Source of the DNA: Labedaea rhizosphaerae
GTDB lineage: Bacteria > Actinomycetota > Actinomycetes > Mycobacteriales > Pseudonocardiaceae
Length of the DNA stretch: 64,000 bases
Assembly (NCBI RefSeq): GCF_004362825.1
Contig: NZ_SNXZ01000001.1
Span: forward strand, 62,001 to 126,000
Reading direction: 5' to 3'
In this document: one piece after another, positions 16,040 through 24,814 of the stretch
Layout: every line of letters begins with the position of its first letter
How positions within the stretch are numbered: the stretch's first letter is position 1
Made by a program: the position numbers and the translations under genes
The notes under the pieces: generated by a model
Seen by the model: the letters and a program-made list of their open reading frames with translations, nothing else
Databases searched by the model: none
What the model was told of the DNA's origin: nothing

Positions 16040-17478
16040 CGCCGGACGCCACCCAGCACGTCGAGGCCCGCGAGCGTGTCCGGATCGCCGACGATGACGC
16101 CGGTGAACCGGCCGGGCGCGAAGAATTCCCTTGCCGCGTCGGCGATCTGCTCGTGCGTGACCGCCTGCAGCCGTGCCGGGTGAGCGGTCAGCCAGTCGAT
16201 GCCCAGGCCCAGCTCCGCGATCGAGGCCAGCTGCGAGGCCATGCCCGGCTGCGACGACGTGGAGATCAGCAGCGAGCCGACCGCGTACTGACGCACGGTC
16301 TCGAGCTCTTCCTCGGTGGGCGGCAACACGGCGAACTTGCCCAGCTCGTAACGGATCTCCAGCAGGGCGGGCGCGGTCACCTCGCTCGCGGTGTCGGCGT
16401 CGACCTGCAGGGTCGCACCGCTCGACGTGAACTCCGGGCCGGAGCGGGCGTGGTAGGTGTACCCCTTGTCCTCACGGATGTTCTCGACCAGCCGCGACGA
16501 GAAGAACCCGCCGAACGCCAGGTTCGCCAGCTGCAACGCCGGATAACGCTCGTCGGTGCGGCCGATCGACTGCGCGGAGAGCCGGAACTGCGACTGCACG
16601 GCGCCGGCCCGCGGCACCAGCAGCAGGTCACCGCCCGGGAGATCGGGCAGCGGGGCGAGCTTGCGCGCGGTGGCGTCCCCGGTCCAGCCGCTGAGCGCCT
16701 TGTCCACGGCCGCAACGGCTTGCTGCGGCTCGACGTCGCCGACCACGACCAGCACGGCACCGCGGGGCAGCACCCCCGCGGCGTGCATGGCGCGCACCTC
16801 GTCGGCGGTGACCTCGGCGACGTCGTCGGCCTCGGGCATCTCGTAGACGTACGGGTGGTTGCCGTAACGGTGGCGCTGCAACGCCTTGCGGGCGATCGTG
16901 CGCGGCTGGCTGCCGGCCAGCGCGATCCGCTCGACGAGCCGGTCACGTTCGCGGGCCACCTCGCCGTCGGCGTAGGTGGCGCCGGTCAGCGCGTCGGCCA
17001 GGACGTCGAGCAGCGTGTCGAACCCGGTGGCCAGCGCGCTGCCCGCCATCGACAGACGCATCGGGTCGACGCTCGCGCCCAGCTCGCCGCCGACCAGGGC
17101 CAGCTCGGTGTCGATGGCCACGCGGTCGCGGCGGGCGGTGCCGGTCAGCACGGTCTCGGCCAGCAGCTCACCGACGGCTGCGTGCTTGGCCGCGGTGGCC
17201 GCATCGGCCGCGGCGAACGGGATGCGCAGCCGCAGCTCGACCATCGGGACGGTCGGCTTGTGCACCGCGAGCACCCGCAACCCGTTGGCCAGCACGGTGT
17301 CCACACTGGACAGATCGCCGGTCGCGCGCTGCTCACCGAGCGGCGGCAACGGCCTCGGGCCGCGCTCGGTGCGACCGATCTCCTCCGCTGTACGGCTCAT
17401 GCCAGTCCCTCGCTGGAGCTCGGGCCGGGCCTGAGCCCCGGGCGCAGTGTTCAACGGTTCGCTCGCAAGCTCGCTCAC
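16036..17478 (-). CDS. M16-family peptidase homologue, non-catalytic subunit
   Basis: This is a 480-residue pitrilysin-fold protein. At the position of the HxxEH zinc motif it reads KHAAVGEL, so zinc-binding residues are missing. It keeps the R/Y region near the C-terminal half (SSRLVENIREDKGYTYHARS) typical of the partner subunit in two-component M16 proteases. The upstream gene encodes the subunit with an intact HLFEH. The two overlap by four bases (GTGA), which supports equimolar production of a heterodimer. The first 25 or so residues are low-complexity; the true start could be further in. Confidence 0.9.
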   Translation of the reverse strand: MSELASEPLNTAPGAQARPELQRGTGMSRTAEEIGRTERGPRPLPPLGEQRATGDLSSVDTVLANGLRVLAVHKPTVPMVELRLRIPFAAADAATAAKHAAVGELLAETVLTGTARRDRVAIDTELALVGGELGASVDPMRLSMAGSALATGFDTLLDVLADALTGATYADGEVARERDRLVERIALAGSQPRTIARKALQRHRYGNHPYVYEMPEADDVAEVTADEVRAMHAAGVLPRGAVLVVVGDVEPQQAVAAVDKALSGWTGDATARKLAPLPDLPGGDLLLVPRAGAVQSQFRLSAQSIGRTDERYPALQLANLAFGGFFSSRLVENIREDKGYTYHARSGPEFTSSGATLQVDADTASEVTAPALLEIRYELGKFAVLPPTEEELETVRQYAVGSLLISTSSQPGMASQLASIAELGLGIDWLTAHPARLQAVTHEQIADAAREFFAPGRFTGVIVGDPDTLAGLDVLGGVRR

Positions 17479-18755
17479 TGTTCTCCTCCTGCGGGCTTCA
17501 CGACCAGCACGGCACGCGACTCGGCGCGCAGCTTCTTGGCGGCGGCGGACACGTCCTGCGCGGTCACGGCGGCGAGCCGCTCGGGCAACGCGAACACCAG
17601 GCTCGGGTCGCCGTAGAGCAGCTCGAACGCGCCGAACGCGAGCGTCCGGTTGATCAACTGGTCGTGCTCGCCGTGCAGGTTGGCCACCCAGCGGGCCGTC
17701 ACCCGCATCAGCTCCTGGTCCTCCGGCGGGGTCGCGGCGAGCTTCTCCAGCTCGTCGTCCAGCGCCTCGAGCACCTGCTCCGGGCTCACCGTGTCCGGGT
17801 GCATGGCCGTGACGGTGAACGTGTCGGGATCGCGCGCCTCGAACGGCCCGAACGTGCCCGCGCCCGCGTTGATGTCGGTGACCAGCGCGTCGCGGTGCAC
17901 CAGCCGCTGCTGCAGCCGGGACCCGTCGCCCTCGGCCAGCACACCCGCGAGCACCAGGTAGCCCAGGTAGCTGTCCAGCTCGTTGATCGGGTCGGGCATC
18001 CGGTAGCCGACCGCGAGCGCGGGCATCGGCGCCAGCTTGTCGAGCTGCTCACCGCGCTTCTCGGTGTCCGGCGGCGGCTCGGCGAACGACGGCCGCTCCG
18101 GCTTCGGGCGGGCCGGCACATCGCCGAAGTGCTTCTCCACCAAAGCTTTCGTGGCCTCGACGTCGAGGTCGCCGGCCACGGTGAGCACCGCGTTGGCGGG
18201 CGCGTAGTAGGTGTCGAAGAAGTCCGCGCAGTCCTGCACCGTGGCCTGCTCGAGGTCGACGAAGTCGCCGTATCCGTTGTGCGCGTTGGGGAACGTCTGG
18301 TAGAGCACCGGCGGCAGGGTGATCCACGGGAACCCGCCGTAGGGCCGGTTCAGCACGTTGAGCCGGATCTCCTCCTTGACCACGTCGATCTGGTTGCGGA
18401 GGTTCTCCTCGGTGATCTTGGGCGCCCGCATCCGGTCGGCTTCCAGGTGCAGCGCGCGCTCCAGCGCGGCGGAGGGCAGCACCTCGAAGTAGTCGGTGTA
18501 GTCCGGGTGGGTCGAGCCGTTGAACGTCCCGCCGGAGGACTGCACGTACCGAAAGTGCGCCAGCTTCTCCAGGCTCTCGCTGCCCTGGAACATCAGGTGC
18601 TCGAAGAGGTGGGCGAACCCGGTACGGCCCTCGGGCTCGGAACGGAAGCCCACGTCGTAGTGCACGCTCACGCCGACAACCGGTGCCGTCGGGTCCGGAG
18701 CGAGCACCACGCGCAGGCCGTTGTCGAGGGTGAAGCGGTGCAGCGCGGGGGTCAT
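17475..18755 (-). CDS. M16-family zinc metallopeptidase, catalytic subunit
   Basis: This 426-residue M16B-type peptidase has the inverted zinc motif HLFEH at 49-53 and a third acidic ligand near 128-129 (VVKEEIRLN). It ends at VLVVKPAGGEQ. No signal peptide is present, so it should act in the cytosol. It heads an operon with the non-catalytic partner and NudC, all joined by four-base overlaps. Known relatives degrade short peptides or process small protein precursors, including RiPP leaders, but no precursor or tailoring gene is nearby. Confidence 0.94.
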   Translation of the reverse strand: MTPALHRFTLDNGLRVVLAPDPTAPVVGVSVHYDVGFRSEPEGRTGFAHLFEHLMFQGSESLEKLAHFRYVQSSGGTFNGSTHPDYTDYFEVLPSAALERALHLEADRMRAPKITEENLRNQIDVVKEEIRLNVLNRPYGGFPWITLPPVLYQTFPNAHNGYGDFVDLEQATVQDCADFFDTYYAPANAVLTVAGDLDVEATKALVEKHFGDVPARPKPERPSFAEPPPDTEKRGEQLDKLAPMPALAVGYRMPDPINELDSYLGYLVLAGVLAEGDGSRLQQRLVHRDALVTDINAGAGTFGPFEARDPDTFTVTAMHPDTVSPEQVLEALDDELEKLAATPPEDQELMRVTARWVANLHGEHDQLINRTLAFGAFELLYGDPSLVFALPERLAAVTAQDVSAAAKKLRAESRAVLVVKPAGGEQ

Positions 18756-18802
18756 GAGCGCAGCCTACGGGAGCGCACCGACAACGGACCGCGAAGTACC
18801 TT

Positions 18803-20479
18803 TCACCCTGAGCGCAACCGGCCTGAGCCCGCGAGCGCCGCGTCGAGGGCAGAGTTGAAGTCCTGGAAGTCCACAGCGAACGGACGCGGCTGCTCACCGG
18901 CGACGTACCAGTAGCGGCCCTCTTCGGACTCCGGGTAGACCTGCAACCAGCGCTCGCTCTGCCGCAGCACCAGCGCATACGGCAGCGACCGGGCGAACAC
19001 GGGTTCCCGGTCCGCGGCGGGCAGTTGCTCGGGCACGGTCGTGCTCAGATGGGCGGTCAGGTCGTCCGCCGCGCCGAGCAAGGCACTGCCCTGGCCCGTG
19101 CGCGCGGGCATCCAGCGGGCGCCGACGAGCACGACCAGCCCGGCGAGGACCACGGCCAGCCCGATCAGCGCGCTGCCGACCGTGAACGCCAGCACCAGCG
19201 TGACCAGCACCCCGAGCACCGCGACCGTGGCCCCGGCCAGGGAGTAGCGGCTGCGGCGGTCGTCGGGGCGGGTGCCGAAGAAACCGCGTGCGACCACGTC
19301 GTTGTAGAGCGCGTCGCGCACGGGCGTGAGGTCGACCGGGTTGGCCCGCAGGTCGGCCAGGCTCGCCGACTCGATCCCCTGCGGCAGCAGGGTGTCCAGC
19401 AGCACGCGCTCGTAGCCGGCGAGGTCGGCGTCGGCCGGGCGGTGGCGCACCAGCTGCCAGTCGGGGCTGCCGTCGGCCGCGACGCCGTGCACGACCAGCA
19501 GGTACCCGCGCACAGCGAGGTCGACGACGGTCGCTGAGACGTCCTTGACGTCGACGTACTCGTCGAGCACGGTGCCCAGGCGGCCCGGCAGGATCTCCTC
19601 CGGCGGCACGAACACCACGTGCTCGCCCTCGTGGCGCAGCACCGGAACCGGCTCGCGCGCCTGGGGTTTGGCGTCCCGGCCACGCAACACCCAGAGCAGG
19701 GCGAACCCGGCCAGCAGCAACGCGAGCAACGTGACCAGGCCGGTCCCGCTGAACCAGGTCAGCGCGAACGGGCCGGTCCCGTCGTCGTCGGTCGTCGCGG
19801 CGGCCGTGTCGACCGTGTCGACCTTCACCGAGCCGGGGTCGAGCACGGCGGTGAGGTCGATCCGGTCGCCCGCGCGCAGCTGCAGCTGGGTGGTCCTGGT
19901 CACCGCCTTGGCATCGGTGTGCACCGACTTGCACGGTGTCGTCGACCCTTCCGGACCACTCAGGCAGGCCACGGAGAGCGGCGGTCGGGGCGTGGTGAGC
20001 GAGACGCGGGCCAGGATCAGGTCGGTGTCCCAGCCGCCGACCGGCCGCCAGCGCAGCTCGGGTTTGCCGCGGGCGTCGGTGACCGCGCCGGTGACCGTGT
20101 ACTGGACCGTCGCCTTGCCGCCGTCGAGCTTGATCGTCATCGCGTCGGCCGTGACGTGGACCGTGCCCGCGCCGTCCACAGTGGCGTCGCGCACGGCTTG
20201 GTCGTGGAGTGCGACCGTGCGGGTCATCGTCGCGTTCTTCGGTACGGCCACGATCTCGGTGACCGCCAGGGTGCCGTCGGCGCCGAGCTTCATGGTCACG
20301 ACATCGCTGCGCGGGATCACCGGCATCGACGGCGACGACGGCGCCGGACCGCCGGTCGGCGGCGGGACGGTGAACGTCGGCTGGCCGGAACCCGGTGTCG
20401 GGAAACCGGGGATGCTGGGGAAGGTCGGCTGCGCCGCCGCCGCGAGGAAGGCCAGGATGAGCGCGCCACGTCCCCACAT
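18803..20479 (-). CDS. DUF2207-domain membrane protein
   Basis: This 558-residue protein has an N-terminal hydrophobic export signal (ALILAFLAAAA), a Pro-rich linker, and a long extracytoplasmic domain (about 60-235). A transmembrane segment follows near 245-265 (LVTLLALLLAGFALLWVL). Next come a cytoplasmic region, a second hydrophobic pair near 425-465, and a soluble C-terminus. This is the DUF2207 layout. The function is not established for the family. It lies just upstream of the M16 gene on the same strand with a 47-bp gap. Confidence 0.85.
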   Translation of the reverse strand: MWGRGALILAFLAAAAQPTFPSIPGFPTPGSGQPTFTVPPPTGGPAPSSPSMPVIPRSDVVTMKLGADGTLAVTEIVAVPKNATMTRTVALHDQAVRDATVDGAGTVHVTADAMTIKLDGGKATVQYTVTGAVTDARGKPELRWRPVGGWDTDLILARVSLTTPRPPLSVACLSGPEGSTTPCKSVHTDAKAVTRTTQLQLRAGDRIDLTAVLDPGSVKVDTVDTAAATTDDDGTGPFALTWFSGTGLVTLLALLLAGFALLWVLRGRDAKPQAREPVPVLRHEGEHVVFVPPEEILPGRLGTVLDEYVDVKDVSATVVDLAVRGYLLVVHGVAADGSPDWQLVRHRPADADLAGYERVLLDTLLPQGIESASLADLRANPVDLTPVRDALYNDVVARGFFGTRPDDRRSRYSLAGATVAVLGVLVTLVLAFTVGSALIGLAVVLAGLVVLVGARWMPARTGQGSALLGAADDLTAHLSTTVPEQLPAADREPVFARSLPYALVLRQSERWLQVYPESEEGRYWYVAGEQPRPFAVDFQDFNSALDAALAGSGRLRSG

Positions 20480-20502
20480 GGCGGCCGAGCGTAGCTGGCC
20501 GT

Positions 20503-20994
20503 TCAGGAACCGGTGACCCAGGGGAGCTTGGGCAGCTTCGCGCCCGGTTCACGCAGGTAGAGCAGCGCGTAGCCACCGCCCGCGAGCCCGGCGAGGAAGA
20601 GCAGGCCGAGACCGATCGGCCGCCACGCGTCGTCCACGCCCATGTCGGCTTGCGCACTGTGGACCAGCAGGTCACCGCTCGCGTCGTTGGCGCGGTTGCT
20701 GGGGACCGTGACGGTCAGCGGGTCGCCCTGGGCGTGGCCGCAGGCGTCGAGCTTGGCCTGGCGCTGCTTGCCGTCGACCGTGAGATTGACGACCTCCTTG
20801 GCGTTGGGATCGCTGCAGGAAGCGCCGGTGACCACCGTGGCCTGCGCCTGGTCGCCGCCCGACGCCTCGACGGAGGCGAAGCCGAAGACGCCGGCGATGC
20901 CCACGACGAGCGTGATGAGCAACGACAGGACCGCGAGCGCGGCAAGGGTCAACACCCACCGCTGCACGGTCGCCGTCAACCCTGGCACGGTCAC
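20503..20994 (-). CDS. Small membrane protein with two transmembrane segments
   Basis: I do not recognise this 163-residue protein. It has a hydrophobic segment near 12-36 (WVLTLAALAVLSLLITLVVG), an extracytoplasmic stretch of about 85 residues with a single cysteine pair (GASCSDPN and DACGHAQ), and a second hydrophobic segment near 128-147. It ends LPKLPWVTGS. The layout resembles small DUF3592-like proteins, but this is only a resemblance. The GTG at 20994 is used; a GTG two codons in is equally possible. It precedes the DUF2207 gene by 23 bp, so the two are probably co-transcribed. Confidence 0.65.
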   Translation of the reverse strand: MTVPGLTATVQRWVLTLAALAVLSLLITLVVGIAGVFGFASVEASGGDQAQATVVTGASCSDPNAKEVVNLTVDGKQRQAKLDACGHAQGDPLTVTVPSNRANDASGDLLVHSAQADMGVDDAWRPIGLGLLFLAGLAGGGYALLYLREPGAKLPKLPWVTGS

Positions 20995-21394
20995 CCCTGG
21001 ATCGTCGCAGACGACGCAAGGCCGGGCCTGTGTGGCCTTGGCGGCTTGATCGGGTCGGCTCGACCGCGGGTGACGTCCACCGACCAGGCTCGGGCCGAGG
21101 TCGCCGGACCGTCGTGACCTTGGGTTTTGGTCGCCCTCGCGTAAGCCAAACCCCACCCGACCCGGCAGGGCTCCGTCAAAGTCGCATTCTCCCTGGTCAA
21201 GCCTGCCATCAGACCACCGGGCACAGGCGCGCCAACTGTCCATTCTGGATGGTTTGAGCCTTGGCCTTGCCAGAATCTGGTGGTCACCGACCAGCGGGTT
21301 GGGCGGCCTTGATGAGCGGGAGGCTAGTCAGGCCACCAAACCCGCCCTGAACTGCGGAAACGACTTTGACGACGCCCTGCCCGACCCGGGGGCC
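20995..21394. other. Non-coding stretch without recognisable features
   Basis: About 400 bp lie between the small membrane protein gene and the repeat elements. No open frame here has codon bias or family resemblance like the neighbouring genes. Short G/C-rich inverted stretches around 21015-21045 could be part of the promoter of the downstream membrane-protein operon. Nothing more specific can be supported. Confidence 0.5.
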
Positions 21395-21476
21395 GGCCCC
21401 GCTCCCAGTCTATCGGGTTTGACCTGCGTAAACGGGCTTCAGCTCGATCTGTGGACAACTACCCGTCTGTGGAAAA
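21395..21476 (-). repeat. DnaA-box-pair element, copy B (orphan)
   Basis: On the minus strand the order is TTTTCCACA (21476-21468), TTGTCCACA (21458-21450, again an 18-bp period), GTTTACGCAGGTCA, CCGATAGACTGG, then a GC-rich tail with GGCCCCCGGG. It is nearly colinear with copy A at 31.6 kb over about 80 bp. No gene follows within 400 bp in the reading direction, so its promoter-like end is an orphan. Confidence 0.65.
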
Positions 21477-21506
21477 GTGGTCGCGCGGGAGGGCCGGATT
21501 CCGCGG

Positions 21507-21748
21507 GAACGTGGCACACACCGCGCCCGAATGTGGGACACACCCCGCCGGAACGAGGGACACACCTAGCGCGAGCGGGGGACACACCCGGTCGGAACAG
21601 GGGACACACCCAGCGCGAGTGTGGGACACACCCAGCCGGAACGGGGGACACACCCCGCCGGAACGTAGGACACACCTAGCGCGAGCGGGGGACACACCCG
21701 GTCAGAACGGGGGACACACCCGGCGTGGGTGTGGGACACGCCCAGTGG
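21507..21748 (+). repeat. 22-bp tandem repeat (minisatellite), 11 units
   Basis: Eleven units in exact 22-bp register begin at 21507. The consensus is GAACGGGGGACACACC followed by six variable bases (CCGCCG, TAGCGC or CGGTCG). The core GGGACACACC is kept in most units, and three tail types alternate, suggesting duplication of blocks of several units. Because 22 is not divisible by three, open frames across it cycle through all phases and are not coding. There is no spacer variation of CRISPR type. It lies just downstream of the potassium channel gene's stop. Confidence 0.93.
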
Positions 21749-21767
21749 GTGGGGCGCGCGGGTGGGG

Positions 21768-22763
21768 TTAGTCGTCGGCGGGGGTTACTTTGCGGACGTA
21801 GAGGAGGCGGTCGCCCGGTTCGATGGCGTCGGCGTCCGGGTGGTCGACGCGGTAGAGCCGCCCGTCGCGCACCACGCCCAGCACGATGTCCGGCAGGTGC
21901 CGCGGTGAGCCGCCGACCTCGGCCTGCTCGACCTCGCGCTCGGCGATCGCCAGGCCCTCGTCGGGGGTGATCAGGTCCTCGACCATGTCCACCACGGTCG
22001 GCGTCGACGTCGCCATGCCCAGCAGCCGCCCGGCCGTCTCCGACGACACCACGACCTGGTTCGCGCCCGACTGGCGCAGCAGGTGCACGTTCTCGGCCTC
22101 CCGCACCGCCGCCACGATCTGGGCCTTCGGTGCCAGTTCGCGGGCGGTCAGCGTGATCAGCACCGCCGAGTCGTCCCGGCTGGTCGCCACCACCACCGAC
22201 CGCGCCCGATCCACACCGGCGACCCGCAGGACGTCCGAGCGCGTGCCCGAGCCGTGCACCGTGACCAGGCCCTGCGCGGACGCGGCGTCCAGCATCGCCT
22301 GGTCGGTGTCGACGATGACGACCTTCGCCGCGGGCACCCCGTCGGAGAGCACGGCGCTCACCGCCGACCTGCCCTTGGTGCCGAACCCGACGACGACCAC
22401 GTGGTCGCGCACCTTGGACCTCCACCGTTGGATCTTCAACGCCTGCCGGGACCGCTCGGTCAGCACCGCGAGCGTGGTGCCGACCAGGATGATGAGGAAC
22501 AGCACCCGCAGCGGGGTGATGACCAGGATGTTCACCAGTCGCGCCGAGTCGCTGACCGGGGTGATGTCGCCGTACCCGGTCGTCGAGAGCGACACGGTGG
22601 CGTAGTAAACCGAGTCGAGGAACGAGACCCCGTCACCGTTGGTGTTGTCGCGGTAGCCGCCTCGGTCCAGGTAGATCAGCAGGACGGCGGCGAACAGGGC
22701 CAGCAGCGCCCAGATGACCCGGCGCACGATCGAGGTGACCGGGCTGACCGAGCTCTGCGGCAT
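21768..22763 (-). CDS. Potassium channel with RCK (TrkA-N/TrkA-C) domains
   Basis: This is a 331-residue two-transmembrane potassium channel. TM1 is at about 13-31, the pore helix and filter TTGYGD at 61-66, and TM2 at about 80-100. A cytoplasmic RCK domain follows with VVVVGFGTKG (122-131) as its NAD-binding motif, and a TrkA-C domain ends the protein (DRLLYVRKVTP). This is the layout of MthK/Kch-type ligand-gated channels. An in-frame GTG at 22835 would add 24 residues; the ATG fits the membrane topology. It stands alone, with the minisatellite beyond its 3' end. Confidence 0.93.
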   Translation of the reverse strand: MPQSSVSPVTSIVRRVIWALLALFAAVLLIYLDRGGYRDNTNGDGVSFLDSVYYATVSLSTTGYGDITPVSDSARLVNILVITPLRVLFLIILVGTTLAVLTERSRQALKIQRWRSKVRDHVVVVGFGTKGRSAVSAVLSDGVPAAKVVIVDTDQAMLDAASAQGLVTVHGSGTRSDVLRVAGVDRARSVVVATSRDDSAVLITLTARELAPKAQIVAAVREAENVHLLRQSGANQVVVSSETAGRLLGMATSTPTVVDMVEDLITPDEGLAIAEREVEQAEVGGSPRHLPDIVLGVVRDGRLYRVDHPDADAIEPGDRLLYVRKVTPADD

Positions 22764-22924
22764 GGTGATCACGCCGACCAGCGAGTGGTCGGGCCGGTCG
22801 GTGAGCCGGTCGGTCGCCTCCCGCCTGCCGATCACCGGGCGCCTGCCCGGCGCATGAGCTTGAGCACGGCGGCAGGGTAACGCCCCGGGGGTCGCGGCCG
22901 GCGCCGCGACCCCATCCGGACAAC

Positions 22925-23392
22925 TCAGTAATAGGTGATGTCCCAGTGCGAGCCCTCGTCGCAGTAGACGTTGCCCGAGCTCGACCGCCACTGCGGGTAG
23001 CCGTCGCCACGCAGGCCGATGTAGTGGAACGACTTCTTGATGTAGTGGTCGACGCAGCTGTTGTGCGCGATGTCGACCTTGTAGCCGTGGCCGTGGCTGT
23101 AGGTGCCCGGCGCGTGCCCGACCTCGGTGCCGCCGGTGATGTTCACCGTGCACCCGCTGGCTTTCTTGAACGTGATCAGCCCGCTCACGGTGTCCGCGCG
23201 GATGCCCGAGAACGACGTGCAGTGCGGGTTGCCCTTGCTGGTGCAGTGCCCGCTGGAACTCCACGTGATGTGCGCGTGGCGGAACTTCTTGGCGGCGCTC
23301 GACTGGCTCATGGCGTCGGCCGTGGCGAACGTCGTGACGAGCCCCAGCGCCGTGAGGCCCGTGACCACGCCCGCGGCGATGCGCTTGCGCAT
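22925..23392 (-). CDS. Small secreted protein, possible M15/hedgehog-like fold
   Basis: This 155-residue exported protein has a signal peptide (MRKRIAAGVV..., cleavage near ATA-DA at 25) and five cysteines (50, 58, 81, 113, 144). The motifs SHGHGYKVD (99-107) and EGSHWDI (146-152) resemble the H-x(6)-D and final His of zinc D-Ala-D-Ala peptidases of family M15, but I cannot confirm this. If right, H100, D107 and H149 would bind zinc and the target would be peptidoglycan. GGAGGG at 23400-23405 fixes the ATG start. It is not in an operon. Confidence 0.7.
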   Translation of the reverse strand: MRKRIAAGVVTGLTALGLVTTFATADAMSQSSAAKKFRHAHITWSSSGHCTSKGNPHCTSFSGIRADTVSGLITFKKASGCTVNITGGTEVGHAPGTYSHGHGYKVDIAHNSCVDHYIKKSFHYIGLRGDGYPQWRSSSGNVYCDEGSHWDITYY

Positions 23393-23506
23393 CCTTTGCC
23401 CTCCTTCGGTCGGGAACTTGGCGTTCCGACCGTCGCAGCGCGGGCAGGCGCGTGGCGCGCGTTGTGCACGCCGGGCAGCCACGGTGTGCACAAACACGCA
23501 AACCAA

Positions 23507-24058
23507 TCAGGCTGCGAACCCGTCCAGCAGGACCGCCGGGTCCGCGTGCACGGCGAGCAGGTCGCGGTAGCCGGGCTTGGTGAAGCCCTGCTCCACCATG
23601 TGGTCGACCATGCGCAGCAGCGGCTGGTAGAAGCCGTCGACGTCGACCAGGCCGATGGGCTTCTCGTGCAGGCCGATCTGCGCCCACGTCCAGATCTCGA
23701 ACAGCTCGTCGAGCGTGCCCGCCCCGCCCGGCAGGGCCAGGAACGCGTCGGCGAGGTCGGCCATCAACGCCTTGCGCTCGTGCATGCTGGCGACGATGCG
23801 CAGTTCGGTGATCTCGTGGTGGGCCAGCTCCTGCTCCTGCATGTGGCCGGGCAGCACCCCGATCACCTCACCGCCCGCGGCCATGGTCGCGTCGGCGATC
23901 GCCCCCATCGTGCCGACGTGCGCGCCGCCGTAGACCAGGCCGATGCCCCGCGACGCGAGCAGTTTGCCCAGCTCGATCGCGGCGTCCAGGTAGCGGGAGC
24001 CGGCCCCGGTGGACGAGCCGCAGAACACCGCGACCCTGGTCAGTGCGTTTTCCCCCAT
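23507..24058 (-). CDS. LOG-family (TIGR00730) phosphoribohydrolase-like protein, short form
   Basis: This 183-residue protein is of the LOG family (cytokinin riboside 5'-monophosphate phosphoribohydrolase fold, once called lysine decarboxylase). VAVFCGSSTG and VYGGAHVGTMG form the nucleotide pocket, and PGGAGTLDE (about 110-118) is the catalytic motif. Family members release free base from nucleoside monophosphates. Its start lies 19 bases inside the upstream LOG gene, so the two are coupled. M. tuberculosis Rv1205 is a LOG enzyme in the equivalent dapD/dapE neighbourhood. Confidence 0.9.
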   Translation of the reverse strand: MGENALTRVAVFCGSSTGAGSRYLDAAIELGKLLASRGIGLVYGGAHVGTMGAIADATMAAGGEVIGVLPGHMQEQELAHHEITELRIVASMHERKALMADLADAFLALPGGAGTLDELFEIWTWAQIGLHEKPIGLVDVDGFYQPLLRMVDHMVEQGFTKPGYRDLLAVHADPAVLLDGFAA

Positions 24059-24804
24059 GCCTCGTAAGCCTCCTCGACCATGTGCACCGCGTCGTCGACG
24101 TCGTCGGTCAGGTGCAGCAACGCCATGTCCTTGTCGCCGATCTTGCCCTCGGCGTGCACCGTGTTCTTCACCCACTCGTACAGACCGCCCCAATAGGACC
24201 GTCCGAAGAGGACGACCGGGAACTTGGTGACCTTCTTGGTCTGCACCAGGGTCAGCGCCTCGAACAGCTCGTCGAGCGTGCCGAAGCCGCCGGGCAGGCA
24301 GATGAACGCCTGCGCGTACTTGATGAACATCGTCTTGCGGGCGAAGAAGTAGCGGAAGTTCACGCCGAGGTCGACCCACGGGTTCAGGCCCTGCTCGAAC
24401 GGCAGCTCGATGCCCAGGCCGATCGACTGGCCGCCGGCCTCCGAGCAGCCCCGGTTGACCGCCTCCATTGTGCCAGGACCGCCGCCGGTGATCGCCGCGA
24501 ACCCGGCCTCCGCCAGGGCCGCGCCGAGCTTGCGGCCCAGTTCGTACTCGGGGTGGTCGCGCTTGGTGCGGGCCGATCCGAAGACCGTCACCGCGCGCGG
24601 AACCTCGGCCAGCGCACCGAAACCCTCCACGAACTCGGCCTGGATGCGCAGCACCCGCCACGGGTCGGTGTGCACCCAGTCGCTGGGTCCGCGCGAGTCC
24701 AGCAGCCGCTGGTCGGTGGTGGTCGGCTCGACCCGGTTCCCGCGGCGCAGCACCACCGGCCCACGCTGCTTCTCCGCCGGGTGTTCCATCTCTTCGCTTG
24801 TCAC
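24040..24804 (-). CDS. LOG-family (TIGR00730) protein, long form
   Basis: This 254-residue member of the same family has an extra N-terminal segment of about 70 residues (DWVHTDPWRVLRIQAEFVEG). The family motifs are GGGPGTMEAVNRG and PGGFGTLDELFE. The long form resembles nucleotide nucleosidases of the PpnN type more than plant LOG, but size alone does not settle this. It begins with GTG at 24804, is followed by the short LOG gene with a 19-base overlap, and lies ten bases after dapE on the same strand. A dapE-LOG-LOG operon is likely. Confidence 0.9.
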   Translation of the reverse strand: MTSEEMEHPAEKQRGPVVLRRGNRVEPTTTDQRLLDSRGPSDWVHTDPWRVLRIQAEFVEGFGALAEVPRAVTVFGSARTKRDHPEYELGRKLGAALAEAGFAAITGGGPGTMEAVNRGCSEAGGQSIGLGIELPFEQGLNPWVDLGVNFRYFFARKTMFIKYAQAFICLPGGFGTLDELFEALTLVQTKKVTKFPVVLFGRSYWGGLYEWVKNTVHAEGKIGDKDMALLHLTDDVDDAVHMVEEAYEAWGKTH

Positions 24805-24814
24805 CTTGGCGAGT

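Noticed and set aside
11771-16183. Very long plus-strand open frames
   Set aside because: They mirror the SNF2, SWIM and NudC genes in the complementary frame and show only His/Arg/Gln-rich composition.
16036-18755. M16 pair as RiPP leader peptidase of a biosynthetic cluster
   Set aside because: No precursor peptide, rSAM enzyme, or other tailoring gene is nearby; the operon partner is NudC.
21395-21476. Origin of replication, from DnaA-box-like sequences
   Set aside because: Only two boxes per site, and none of dnaA, dnaN, gyrA/B, parAB or rpmH is present.
21507-21748. Possible CRISPR array
   Set aside because: Units are 22-bp head-to-tail copies with no unique spacers, and no cas genes are in the window.
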